Assembly (NCBI RefSeq): GCF_027706845.1
Contig: NZ_JAQGCZ010000004.1
Location: 186,001-250,000 of the forward strand
Direction: 5' to 3'
Origin: Mycolicibacterium sp. BiH015
GTDB taxonomy: Bacteria; Actinomycetota; Actinomycetes; Mycobacteriales; Mycobacteriaceae
Length of the DNA stretch: 64,000 nucleotides
In this document: positions 10,872 through 18,210 of the stretch, piece after piece
Numbering within the stretch: the stretch's first letter is position 1
Layout: the number at the start of each line of letters is the position of its first letter
Notes under the pieces: model-generated
Databases searched by the model: none
Told to the model about the DNA's origin: nothing
What the model saw: only the letters and a program-made list of their open reading frames with translations
Position numbers and translations under genes: made by a program

Positions 10872-10960
10872 TCCGTCAGTGTCCCTGCGCGCACCCGGCG
10901 CATCCAGGGATCGTCAGTCCCGGTTCCGATTCTCTCGATCCGTCTGGCAGGCTGAAATCG

Positions 10961-12085
10961 ATGAGTGAGACAACGGTGATGTTGCTGGGTACGGGCGACC
11001 GAACCCGTGAGCTCGCGCTGGCGTTCGGCCATCTCGGTGCCGATGTCGTGACGGTCGACGACCACGCCGACGTGCAGGCGCTGACCGCGCTGATCGGCGA
11101 GAAGAAGCCGAAATTCGTGGTCGCCGACACCGAGACCGTCGCGACGGACGTGCTGGTCGAGGTTGCCGGCCGCGACGACGTCGAGGTGTTTCCGACGCCG
11201 CGCGCCGCCCGCCTTTCCCTGGACGGAGAGGGCCTGCGCCGGCTGGCCGCCGACGAGTTGGGGCTGCCGACCGCGCCGTTCTGGTTCGCGGGTTCGGCCG
11301 CCGAGCTCACCGCAATTGCCCAGCATGCGGGTTTCCCGCTGGTGGTCAAGCCGGTCGCCGCCGCTCCTGGCGAGGGGGAGTCGGTGCTCCTGCGGCCCGA
11401 GGATGTGGAGCCGGCGTGGCGCAGCGCGGTCGCGGGCGGCAAGCTCAGCCTGCAGAGGGTGATCGCCGAGACCGTGGTCGAGGTCGACGTCGAGGTGACG
11501 CTGCTGACGGTGCGTACCACCGGCCCCTCCGGCCCGACGGTGTCGTTCTGCGAGCCCATCGGTCACCACCAGACCACCAGCGATTCGTTGGAATCGTGGC
11601 AGCCGCAACAGCTTTCGCCTGCGGCGCTGGACTCGGCGAAGTCGATCGCGGCACGCATCGTCAACTCCCTCGGCGGGCGTGGCGTTTTCGCGGTGGAACT
11701 GCTGGTGCGCGGCGACGAGGTCTATTTCTCCGATGTCCGGCCGCGCCTGCACGACAGCGGGCTGGTCACGCTGCGCTCGCAGCGGCTGTCGCAGTTCGAG
11801 CTGCATGCCAGGGCAGTTCTGGGGCTGCCGGTGGACACGATCATGATCTCCCCGGGTGCGGTCGAGGTGACCTACGCGGGCGACGAGGGAGCTGCCGCCG
11901 ACACCGGCGCCCTGCGCTCGGTGGTGACCGAGGCGCTGGCCGTTGCCGAAAGTGACGTCCGGGTCTTTCCCGGCGGGACCCCTTGGCTGGGGCTCTCGCT
12001 CGCGACCGCGCCGGACCCGATCGTGGCGCGTGACCGCGCGCGTCGCGTGGCGACGGTACTGCGCAGGCTCCGGGCGACGAAATGA
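10961..12085 (+). CDS. purT: formate-dependent phosphoribosylglycinamide formyltransferase
   Basis: PurT converts GAR and formate with ATP to formyl-GAR in purine synthesis, bypassing the folate-dependent PurN. The 374-residue product shows the three-part ATP-grasp layout: an N-terminal domain starting MLLGTGDRTRELALAFGHLGADV, the central ATP-grasp region with LVVKPVAAAPGEGESV and the metal-binding FAVELLVRGDEVYFSDVRPRLHDSG, and a C-terminal domain. It is slightly shorter than the E. coli enzyme (392). In M. tuberculosis the same gene (Rv0389) precedes a rhodanese gene and metZ, as here. Its TGA overlaps the ATG of the next gene (ATGA), which starts a chain of overlapping genes running to metZ. 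Confidence 0.93.
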   Translation: MSETTVMLLGTGDRTRELALAFGHLGADVVTVDDHADVQALTALIGEKKPKFVVADTETVATDVLVEVAGRDDVEVFPTPRAARLSLDGEGLRRLAADELGLPTAPFWFAGSAAELTAIAQHAGFPLVVKPVAAAPGEGESVLLRPEDVEPAWRSAVAGGKLSLQRVIAETVVEVDVEVTLLTVRTTGPSGPTVSFCEPIGHHQTTSDSLESWQPQQLSPAALDSAKSIAARIVNSLGGRGVFAVELLVRGDEVYFSDVRPRLHDSGLVTLRSQRLSQFELHARAVLGLPVDTIMISPGAVEVTYAGDEGAAADTGALRSVVTEALAVAESDVRVFPGGTPWLGLSLATAPDPIVARDRARRVATVLRRLRATK

Positions 12086-12534
12086 CCGAACCGACCGAAC
12101 CCGCCGACTCCACCGGCCGGCCCGCCATCGCCCCCTTTCTCGGCGCCCTGACCATCATTGTGGCCGTCGTGATCGGAATCTGGTTGATGAACGTGTTCTC
12201 CGGTGACGACATGACCGACGCGCAGCAGATCGCGCGCGCCGCGTCCGGGCAGAACGATGCGCTGCAGCGCGAGAGTTACCAGGATTTCCAGGCGTTCACC
12301 TGTGCCGCACAGCAGGGCGAGGAATCCAAAGTGCTAGACGCCCAAAGTGATTCGGTCGCCAGGCGCGGTGACCGGTACGTCGATCGGGTCGACGCCGTCG
12401 TTGTCGACGGTGACACTGCGACGGCCGATATCACCTACTTCTTCGACAACGACAAAGAGGCCAAGGAAACCGTCGAGATGTCCTTCGCGCGTGAGGACGG
12501 AGCCTGGAAGGTCTGTTCGACCGGTCCCAGTTAG
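12082..12534 (+). CDS. small membrane-anchored protein, DUF4878/NTF2-like
   Basis: A 150-residue protein with one N-terminal membrane helix (about residues 17-37, IAPFLGALTIIVAVVIGIWL) and an extracytoplasmic domain of about 110 residues. The tail, with DTATADITYFFDNDKEAKETVEMSF and a closing WKVC, resembles the small lipoprotein-like DUF4878/NTF2-type domains common in actinobacteria. It has two cysteines (in FTCAAQ and KVCST) that could pair outside the membrane. It overlaps purT by four bases and precedes the rhodanese gene by 19 bp, so it belongs to the purT-metZ operon. The function is unknown. Confidence 0.8.
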   Translation: MTEPTEPADSTGRPAIAPFLGALTIIVAVVIGIWLMNVFSGDDMTDAQQIARAASGQNDALQRESYQDFQAFTCAAQQGEESKVLDAQSDSVARRGDRYVDRVDAVVVDGDTATADITYFFDNDKEAKETVEMSFAREDGAWKVCSTGPS

Positions 12535-12553
12535 CTGTGGGAGACTCACGCTC

Positions 12554-12967
12554 GTGAGCTATGCCGGAGATATCACGCCCGAGGAGGCCTGGAAGCTGCT
12601 GAGCGACACACCCGATGCGGTGCTCGTCGACTGTCGCACCGAGGCCGAATGGCGCTTCGTCGGGGTGGCCGACACGTCGAGCCTGGGGCGCGAGGTCGTC
12701 TACATCGAGTGGAACCGCACCGACGGCAGCCACAACGACCGCTTCGTCGACGACTTGAAGGCAGCCGGGGTGACCCCCGGCGAGCGTCCTGTGGTGTTCC
12801 TGTGTCGCTCTGGCAACAGGTCCATCGGTGCTGCCGAGGCTGCGACGGAAGCGGGCATCGGACCGTCCTACAACGTTCTGGACGGCTTCGAGGGCAACCT
12901 GGACGAGAACAAGCATCGCGGCGGCACCGGCTGGAAGGCCGTCGGACTTCCGTGGGTGCAGTCATGA
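12554..12967 (+). CDS. rhodanese-like sulfurtransferase (Rv0390-like)
   Basis: A 137-residue single-domain rhodanese. The active-site loop CRSGNRS has its catalytic Cys at residue 84, and the strands around LVDCRTEAEW and the C-terminal GWKAVGLPW fit the family. It could carry sulfane sulfur for the neighbouring O-succinylhomoserine sulfhydrylase or another acceptor. Start at GTG 12554 (VSYAGDIT), giving a length close to that of Rv0390 as I recall it. The stop codon overlaps the metZ ATG by four bases (ATGA), so translation of the two is coupled. A longer in-frame upstream extension would overlap the previous gene in a different frame and is rejected. Confidence 0.92.
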   Translation: MSYAGDITPEEAWKLLSDTPDAVLVDCRTEAEWRFVGVADTSSLGREVVYIEWNRTDGSHNDRFVDDLKAAGVTPGERPVVFLCRSGNRSIGAAEAATEAGIGPSYNVLDGFEGNLDENKHRGGTGWKAVGLPWVQS

Positions 12968-14211
12968 GCGCTGAGGTGCCATCCGCTCCTTCTGTTCGGG
13001 TCCCGGCCGAACTACCCGAGGGCGTGAGCCAAGCCACCATCGGGGTGCGTGGCGGGCTGTTGCGGTCCGGCTTCGAGGAGACCGCCGAGGCGATGTACCT
13101 GACGTCGGGATACGTCTACGAGACGGCTGCCGATGCGGAGAAGGCCTTCACCGGCGAGATCGACCGCTACGTCTACTCGCGATACGGCAACCCGACGATT
13201 TCGATGTTCGAGGAGCGGTTGCGTCTGCTGGAAGGCGCCCCGGCGTGCTTCGCGACGTCGACGGGCATGTCCGCGGTGTTCACCTCACTGGGCGCGCTGC
13301 TCGGAGCAGGCGACCGGTTGGTGGCGGCGCGCAGTCTGTTCGGTTCGTGCTTCGTGGTGTGCAACGAGATCCTGCCGCGCTGGGGCGTCGAGACCGTCTT
13401 CGTCGACGGTGAGGACCTCTCCCAGTGGGAGGAGGCACTCTCGGTCCCCACTCAGGCGGTGTTCTTCGAGACACCGTCGAACCCGATGCAGTCGCTGGTC
13501 GACATCGCCGCGGTGTGCGACCTCGCCCATGCCGCCGGCGCAAAGGTGGTGCTGGACAATGTCTTTGCCACCCCGATCCTGCAGCAGGGCTTCCCGCTGG
13601 GCGTCGACGTCGCCGTGTACTCGGGTACCAAGCACATCGACGGGCAGGGCCGCGTGCTGGGCGGAGCCATCCTGGGCAGCAAGGAGTACATCGACGGGCC
13701 GGTGCAGAAGCTGATGCGGCACACCGGACCGGCGCTGAGCCCGTTCAACGCCTGGACCCTGCTCAAGGGCCTCGAGACGCTGGCTCTGCGTGTGCAGCAC
13801 CAGAACTCGTCGGCGCACCGCATCGCCGAGTTCCTCGAAGGGCATTCGGCGGTGAGTTGGGTGAAATATCCGTTCCTGGAGTCACATCCGCAGTACGACC
13901 TGGCGAAGCGTCAGATGACCGGCGGCGGAACGGTGGTCACCTTCGAGCTGAAGGCCGCCGGCGGAGCCGGCAATGCAGACGCGGCCAAGGAGCGCGCGTT
14001 CGAGGTGCTCGACAAGCTTCAGATCGTCGACATCTCCAACAACCTCGGCGATTCCAAATCGCTGATCACCCATCCAGCCACCACCACCCACCGGGCGATG
14101 GGGCCGGAGGGACGTGCCGCGATCGGGCTCGGCGACGGAGTGGTCCGGATCTCGGTCGGGCTGGAGGGCACCGAAGATCTGATCGCGGATCTGGACCGGG
14201 CGCTGAGCTGA
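12964..14211 (+). CDS. metZ: O-succinylhomoserine sulfhydrylase
   Basis: A 415-residue PLP enzyme of the Cys/Met-metabolism family. It would convert O-succinylhomoserine (or the acetyl ester) and sulfide to homocysteine in methionine synthesis. The substrate-binding SRYGNPT, the cofactor segment STGMSAVF and the Schiff-base lysine K223 in YSGTKHIDGQGR are all present. Length is close to M. tuberculosis MetZ. The upstream overlapping rhodanese gene suggests coupling of sulfur delivery and methionine formation, but this is inference. A small acidic protein gene begins directly at the base after the metZ stop codon. Confidence 0.95.
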   Translation: MSAEVPSAPSVRVPAELPEGVSQATIGVRGGLLRSGFEETAEAMYLTSGYVYETAADAEKAFTGEIDRYVYSRYGNPTISMFEERLRLLEGAPACFATSTGMSAVFTSLGALLGAGDRLVAARSLFGSCFVVCNEILPRWGVETVFVDGEDLSQWEEALSVPTQAVFFETPSNPMQSLVDIAAVCDLAHAAGAKVVLDNVFATPILQQGFPLGVDVAVYSGTKHIDGQGRVLGGAILGSKEYIDGPVQKLMRHTGPALSPFNAWTLLKGLETLALRVQHQNSSAHRIAEFLEGHSAVSWVKYPFLESHPQYDLAKRQMTGGGTVVTFELKAAGGAGNADAAKERAFEVLDKLQIVDISNNLGDSKSLITHPATTTHRAMGPEGRAAIGLGDGVVRISVGLEGTEDLIADLDRALS

Positions 14212-14610
14212 ATGTCACGCGCATCGGAGAAGAAGAAAGCGCGCCGCAAGAAGCGGCAGGATGCCCGTGATCGGTTGTGGATTCCGTCCGATGCTCTCGA
14301 GAAGATCGAAGCCGCAGCGGAGCTCGAATCTTTCGATTTCCAGCTGACCGAGCGCGGGTGGGTGTTCACCGAGGACGACGAGGCCGGTGTGGTGTGGATC
14401 TGGCCGGATTCGGCCACCGACGTCGACCACGATGCGGGAACGGCCGACGCCACCGTCATCATGCTGAGCCCAGAAGATGACGGCCAGATCGCCCACGTGG
14501 TTTTCGTGGGCGACGATGCCGACTACCAGTTCAACCTCGACGAGCTGTTCGAGCACATCGACGCGATCGAGGCCTACCGGATCGGCGACCCCATTCCGGC
14601 CTTCGGCTAG
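14212..14610 (+). CDS. hypothetical protein, basic N-terminus and acidic body
   Basis: A 132-residue protein with a strongly basic first 20 residues (SEKKKARRKKRQDARDR) followed by an acidic domain rich in Asp and Glu. Predicted beta-strand segments (WVFTEDDEAGVVWIW, ATVIMLSPEDDG) suggest a small globular fold. No known motif is recognised. The ATG lies immediately after the metZ TGA with no gap, implying translational coupling at the end of the purT-metZ operon. Its stop TAG and the stop TAG of the SDR gene on the opposite strand share the same palindromic CTAG (14607-14610). Confidence 0.7.
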   Translation: MSRASEKKKARRKKRQDARDRLWIPSDALEKIEAAAELESFDFQLTERGWVFTEDDEAGVVWIWPDSATDVDHDAGTADATVIMLSPEDDGQIAHVVFVGDDADYQFNLDELFEHIDAIEAYRIGDPIPAFG

Positions 14611-15470
14611 CTCTGGCCGGATCCTTCGACGACACCCTGGGCGGACCGCGCACGATCCTCGTAGGCCTTGCGCTTGGCGACGTCGAAGTCCAGGAACACG
14701 TCGTCGAGCCCGAGCTTTTTGTTCATCCAGCGCCGCCCCTTGGGCGGCAGCATCTGCGCGGCCTGGGCGGTGAACCGCAGCGGTGGCGGCACCGACACAT
14801 GGGTCTTCGGCTTTTCCAGCGTCTTGATGATCGCCGCAGCGATGTCCTCGGGCTCCACCGGCTTGATGGCGCCGCCGGACTTGGTGCCCGAGATCAGTTC
14901 GGTGTTGGTGAACGGCGGCATGATCACCGAGACGTCCACACCGTGGGGCGCCATCTCATCGGCCAGCGCCGTGGACAGCCCGACGACCGCGTACTTGGCG
15001 CCGACGTAGACGACCTGGCCGGGGAGCGGGATGAGACCCGACAGCGAGGCGATGTTGATGATGTGGCCGCTGCGCCGCTTGACCATCTCGGGCAGGGCGA
15101 GTTGACAGCCGGTGAGCACGCCGTAGACGTTGACCTCCAGCGAGGACCGGATCGACTGTTCGGTCTCGTCCAGGAACGGACCGACCGGCATTACGCCGGC
15201 ATTGTTGATCAGTACGTCGATGTGACCGCCGCCGTCGGTGCGGGCCTTGTCGAGGAACGTCTCGAACGACGCCCGGTCGGTGACGTCGAGGGGATACCCC
15301 GACACCGGTCCGAGGTTGGTCAGCGAAGCGACCGACGACTCCTGCATCGCCACGTCGCGGTCGCCGATCACCACGCGCGCACCGCGCTTGAGCAACGCTT
15401 GCGCGGTCGCGAAGCCGATGCCTCGGGCCGCCCCGGTGATGGCGATGGTCTTGCCGCGGATGGTGTTCAT
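14607..15470 (-). CDS. short-chain dehydrogenase/reductase
   Basis: A 287-residue classical SDR with the cofactor loop TGAARGIGFATA, NNAGVMPVG, IASLSG with the catalytic Ser, and the YVGAKYAV (Tyr-x3-Lys) site. Its C-terminal 70 residues extend beyond the standard fold (RWMNKKLGLDDVFLDFDVAKRKAYEDRARS), as in mycobacterial SDRs of unknown substrate. The ATG at 15470 is preferred because the upstream in-frame GTG lies inside a 20-bp palindrome and leaves no promoter. A -10-like TAAAGT is covered by that palindrome, so a repressor probably controls the gene. An IS481-type element is inserted about 50 bp upstream of the start. Confidence 0.9.
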   Translation of the reverse strand: MNTIRGKTIAITGAARGIGFATAQALLKRGARVVIGDRDVAMQESSVASLTNLGPVSGYPLDVTDRASFETFLDKARTDGGGHIDVLINNAGVMPVGPFLDETEQSIRSSLEVNVYGVLTGCQLALPEMVKRRSGHIINIASLSGLIPLPGQVVYVGAKYAVVGLSTALADEMAPHGVDVSVIMPPFTNTELISGTKSGGAIKPVEPEDIAAAIIKTLEKPKTHVSVPPPLRFTAQAAQMLPPKGRRWMNKKLGLDDVFLDFDVAKRKAYEDRARSAQGVVEGSGQS

Positions 15471-15477
15471 GCGGCGA

Positions 15478-15497
15478 AACTTTACACGTGTCAAGTT
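15478..15497. promoter_or_regulatory. 20-bp operator-like palindrome over SDR promoter
   Basis: AACTTtACACGTGTcAAGTT is symmetric at nine of ten base pairs, centred on ACACGTGT. On the minus strand it covers TTGACA and the -10-like TAAAGT, which lies 8 bases before the SDR start. The length and symmetry suit a TetR-type or similar dimeric repressor. No regulator gene for it is adjacent, so the binding protein is unknown. Confidence 0.55.
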
Positions 15498-15516
15498 CTC
15501 GGGGGAAAGGGCCGCG

Positions 15517-15522
15517 GCTAGT
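15517..15522. repeat. IS target-site duplication, left copy
   Basis: GCTAGT directly abuts the left end of the insertion sequence and is repeated at 16632-16637. It fits the NCTAGN target preferred by IS481-type elements. Confidence 0.85.
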
Positions 15523-15542
15523 TGTGATGTCCAGGGAGGTTG
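15523..15542 (+). repeat. IS left terminal inverted repeat
   Basis: TGTGATGTCCAGGGAGGTTG matches the inverted right end at 16612-16631 at all 20 positions; the match stops at the next base. Confidence 0.95.
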
Positions 15543-15637
15543 TCCTGGTCGGTATCGGTGAGCCTGTGTGACAGGTGAAGGCCTCCGGTTGTGAAGTGGA
15601 GCTGTCTAGGAACCGCTTCACCAACCAGGAGGCCTTC

Positions 15638-16636
15638 GTGTCCCACGCTAACGCTGCTCTGACTCCCCGCGCTCGTTTGAGGCTCGCTCGGCTCGTCGTC
15701 GAGTCCGGTTGGACCTGTGCCGCAGCGGCCAAGATGTTTATGGTCTGCGCCAGGACGGCCAAGAAGTGGGCAGACCGATATCGCGCCGAGGGCGTGGCCG
15801 GCATGGTCGACCGCAGTTCACGGCCGCATCGCAGCCCGAACAAGACCGCACTGCCGGTCGCGCGGCGGGTGGTGAAACTACGGTGGCGCCAACGTCTGGG
15901 GCCCGTGCAGATAGCGGGCCAACTCGGCATAGCGGCCTCCACCGTGCACGCCGTGCTGACCCGGTGCCGAATCAACCGGCTGTCGCACATTGATCGGATC
16001 ACCGGCGAACCGCTGCGCCGGTATGAACATGACTATCCCGGCTCGCTGATCCACGTCGACGTCACGAAGTTCGCCAACATCCCCGACGGCGGTGGGCATA
16101 GATTTCTGAGTCGGCAGCAGAGCAAACGCAACGCCAGGAGCACCGCCTACCGCACCGGTAAACGCGGCAATGATTATCGGCCCAAGATCGGAACAGCGTT
16201 CCTGCACACAGTGATTGACGATCACTCTCGTGTCGCCTACGTCGAGATCTGTGCCGATGAAAAGTCGGCTACCGCCATCGGCGTCTTGCAACGTGCCGTC
16301 ACGTGGTTCGCCGAGCGAGGTGTCACCGTCGAACGAGTGCTCTCCGATAACGGGTCGGCCTACAAGTCCTACGCCTGGCGCGATGCCTGCAACGAGCTGC
16401 ACATCACCCCCAAGCGCACCCGGCCCTACCGGCCGCAGACCAACGGAAAGATCGAACGATTTCACCGCACGCTGGCCGATGGCTGGGCCTACGCCCGCCT
16501 CTACGAATGCACCGAGCAGCGCAACGCTGCCCTACCGGGCTGGCTGCACTTCTACAATCACCATCGAGCCCACTCCGCCCTTGGAGGCCGCCCACCGGTC
16601 ACCCGGCTGACCAACCTCCCTGGACATCACAGCTAG
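15638..16636 (+). CDS. IS481-family transposase
   Basis: A 332-residue DDE transposase. The N-terminal third is a helix-turn-helix region (residues about 8-60, TPRARLRLARLVVESGW and KKWADRYRAEG), followed by the RNase-H-like catalytic core. The triad is D141 (HVDVTKF), D237 (LSDNGSAY) and E273 (GKIERFH), with 35 residues between the last two, as in the IS3/IS481 groups. The GTG at 15638 is chosen because AGGAGG sits 5 bases upstream. The reading frame runs out of the element: the last codon uses the final base of the IS plus two target bases, and the TAG stop lies in the duplicated GCTAGT. Any NCTAGN target would supply a stop in this frame. Confidence 0.95.
   Translation: MSHANAALTPRARLRLARLVVESGWTCAAAAKMFMVCARTAKKWADRYRAEGVAGMVDRSSRPHRSPNKTALPVARRVVKLRWRQRLGPVQIAGQLGIAASTVHAVLTRCRINRLSHIDRITGEPLRRYEHDYPGSLIHVDVTKFANIPDGGGHRFLSRQQSKRNARSTAYRTGKRGNDYRPKIGTAFLHTVIDDHSRVAYVEICADEKSATAIGVLQRAVTWFAERGVTVERVLSDNGSAYKSYAWRDACNELHITPKRTRPYRPQTNGKIERFHRTLADGWAYARLYECTEQRNAALPGWLHFYNHHRAHSALGGRPPVTRLTNLPGHHS
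16612..16631 (-). repeat. IS right terminal inverted repeat
   Basis: Perfect 20-bp inverted copy of the left end. It lies inside the 3' end of the transposase gene. Confidence 0.95.
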
Positions 16637-16637
16637 T
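16632..16637. repeat. IS target-site duplication, right copy
   Basis: GCTAGT, identical to 15517-15522. Its CTAG supplies the TAG stop codons of both the transposase (plus strand) and the DUF899 gene (minus strand). Confidence 0.85.
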
Positions 16638-17316
16638 ACGCGTCGCTGTGGCGCCACCATTGATACGGCGCGCTCTGGGGGTACCCGGGCGGTGAGTCCT
16701 CCCAGGTCTCCTGGCGGCCGAGTGCGGTGATGTCGAGGAAGTTCCAGGTGCTGACGAATGCCTCGTCACCGCGTCCGTTGACGAAGTAGGTGCGGTAGAT
16801 CCGGTCGTCGTCGCCTCGGATGAACGCGTTGGTGCCGTGCCATTCGTCGACGCCGAAGTCCACATCGAAGGCGTGCTGACCGGGAATCATGGTGTACCAG
16901 GGGATGTTCCATCCCATCTGCCTCTGAATACGCGCGATGTCGGACTGTGGCCCGCGTGAGGTGTAGACGAGCGTGGTGTCGCGCGCGTTGAGGTGCGACA
17001 GGTTCGGGATGTGGTCGGCCATCAAAGAGCACCCCACGCAACCGTGTTCGGGCCAGCCGCCCACGCCCGGGTCCATGAAGGCCCGGTAGACGATCAGTTG
17101 CCTGCGGCCGGCGAACAGGTCGAGCAGGGTCGCCGTCCCGTCAGGTCCTTCGAACCGGTACTGCCGGTCGACGGGTGTCCACGGCATGCGTCTGCGCTGT
17201 GCGGCCAAGGCGTCACGGGACCGGGTGAACGCTTTCTCGTCGGCCAGCATGTCTGCGTGGGCGGCGTCCCATTCCTGTGCCGACACGATGCGGGGTGGTT
17301 TCACGGAGAATCCCAT
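16633..17316 (-). CDS. DUF899 family thioredoxin-like protein
   Basis: A 227-residue protein of the DUF899 group, which has a thioredoxin-like fold and is common in mycobacteria. Family features are the EWDAAHADMLADEKAFTRSRD helix near the N-terminus, LDLFAGRRQLIVYRAF, and the CVGCSLMADH motif with two cysteines placed like a redox pair. The N-terminal start MGFSVKPPRIVS at 17316 is chosen over an upstream in-frame ATG, which would read through the AT-rich intergenic promoter. It faces an arsR gene, and ArsR-type neighbours of DUF899 and SRPBCC genes are frequent, so the ArsR protein may control it. The stop codon coincides with the CTAG used by the IS. Confidence 0.88.
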   Translation of the reverse strand: MGFSVKPPRIVSAQEWDAAHADMLADEKAFTRSRDALAAQRRRMPWTPVDRQYRFEGPDGTATLLDLFAGRRQLIVYRAFMDPGVGGWPEHGCVGCSLMADHIPNLSHLNARDTTLVYTSRGPQSDIARIQRQMGWNIPWYTMIPGQHAFDVDFGVDEWHGTNAFIRGDDDRIYRTYFVNGRGDEAFVSTWNFLDITALGRQETWEDSPPGYPQSAPYQWWRHSDAY

Positions 17317-17368
17317 CGTTAAACAAATAATTTGAATATCTGGTTTCCAGGAGATCATGCTCGCCCGC

Positions 17369-17389
17369 TATAGTCAACAAAATGGTTGA
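17369..17389. promoter_or_regulatory. arsR promoter with ArsR operator-like repeat
   Basis: TATAGT (17369-17374) is a good -10 placed seven bases before the arsR ATG at 17382, so the mRNA would be leaderless. The inverted repeat TCAAC-N6-GTTGA (17374-17389) overlaps the -10 and the first codons and is a plausible ArsR autoregulatory site. The flanking 17317-17360 stretch is notably AT-rich for this genome. Confidence 0.5.
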
Positions 17390-17714
17390 GTATTCGGGAT
17401 TGGACCGCGCGTATGCCGCGCTCTCGGATCCGACGCGGCGCAGGCTGCTTGAAACTCTTCGCGGCGGCGATGCGCGCATCACCGACCTGGCCGCCCCGCT
17501 GCCGATGACCTTCGCCGGGGTGTCACGCCACATCGGCGTGCTGGAATCGGCCGGCCTGGTGCGACGGGAGGTGCGTGGTCGCGAGCACTGGTTGTCGTTG
17601 CAGCCCGACGGTCTGGCCGAAGCCCGGCGATGGATGGACGAGCAGACCGAGTTCTGGTCGACGCGCGCCGACGCGCTCGCGGAGCGGCTGCGCACGAGGG
17701 GCCGCGGCCGGTGA
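17382..17714 (+). CDS. ArsR-family transcriptional regulator
   Basis: A 110-residue winged-helix repressor. It begins MVEYSGLDRAYAALSDPTRRRLLETL, the standard first helices of ArsR proteins. The recognition helix follows (MTFAGVSRHIGVLESAGLVRRE), then the wing (GREHWLSLQ). The metal-binding CVC motif of arsenic sensors is absent, and the protein belongs to the group paired with SRPBCC/AHSA1 domain proteins. The next gene, encoding exactly such a protein, overlaps its stop by four bases (GTGA). It is divergent from the DUF899 gene, which it probably also controls. Confidence 0.93.
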   Translation: MVEYSGLDRAYAALSDPTRRRLLETLRGGDARITDLAAPLPMTFAGVSRHIGVLESAGLVRREVRGREHWLSLQPDGLAEARRWMDEQTEFWSTRADALAERLRTRGRGR

Positions 17715-18166
17715 ACGTTGATCCGGTGGTGCGGGTGCAACGGGTGATGCCGGCCACTCCCGACGTGGTGTTCGACGAATGGCTGGACCCGGAGGCACTC
17801 GCGGACTGGATGTGTCCGCGCCCGTCCCGATGTGTCGCGATCACGATCGAGGCGCACGTCGGTGGACGGGTGCGGTTCGACGTGGACACTGGGGTCGGCG
17901 GCGACGACCGACCGCTGGTGCTGATCACCGGACAGTTCCTCGACATCGACCGGCCGCATCGACTGCGCTTCAGCTGGAGCCACTCCCGATGGTCGGACCC
18001 GACGGCACAGAGCATCGTCGACGTCGTGTTCGAACCGCACGGCGACGACGCGACGTTGATGTCGATCGAGCATTCGCTGCTTCCGCAGGAGGGCTTCGAC
18101 GACCACGACCGCGGTTGGTCAGTGACCGCCGACCAGCTCCGACATCGGCTCACGGTGAGTAAATGA
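17711..18166 (+). CDS. SRPBCC/AHSA1 domain protein
   Basis: A 151-residue START-like (AHSA1/CalC) domain protein. The pattern RVMPATPDVVFDEWLDPEALADWM with PRPS, then HVGGRVRFDV and ITGQFLDIDRPHRLRFSW, closely follows the family fold, which forms a hydrophobic cavity for a small ligand. It starts at GTG 17711, overlapping the arsR stop (GTGA), so the pair is translationally coupled. Such pairs are widespread in actinobacteria; the ligand and role are unknown. Confidence 0.88.
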   Translation: MNVDPVVRVQRVMPATPDVVFDEWLDPEALADWMCPRPSRCVAITIEAHVGGRVRFDVDTGVGGDDRPLVLITGQFLDIDRPHRLRFSWSHSRWSDPTAQSIVDVVFEPHGDDATLMSIEHSLLPQEGFDDHDRGWSVTADQLRHRLTVSK

Positions 18167-18210
18167 CCCTGCATGGAAATGCGACCGCCGATGCTGCGTT
18201 AGACATGTAG

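Larger units (their letters stand above)
15523..16631 (+). mobile_element. IS481-family insertion sequence, intact, 1,109 bp
   Basis: The element is bounded by perfect 20-bp terminal inverted repeats (TGTGATGTCCAGGGAGGTTG at each end, inward) and flanked by a 6-bp direct repeat GCTAGT. It holds one transposase gene with a complete DDE triad, so it appears to be functional and recently inserted. It lies between the DUF899 gene and an SDR gene, both on the minus strand. The insertion falls in the CTAG that forms the stop codon of the DUF899 gene and leaves that stop codon intact. Confidence 0.95.

Noticed and set aside
14607..14610. CTAG as another possible IS481 target or remnant.
   Set aside because: It is only a shared stop codon for converging genes; there is no duplication or terminal repeat nearby.
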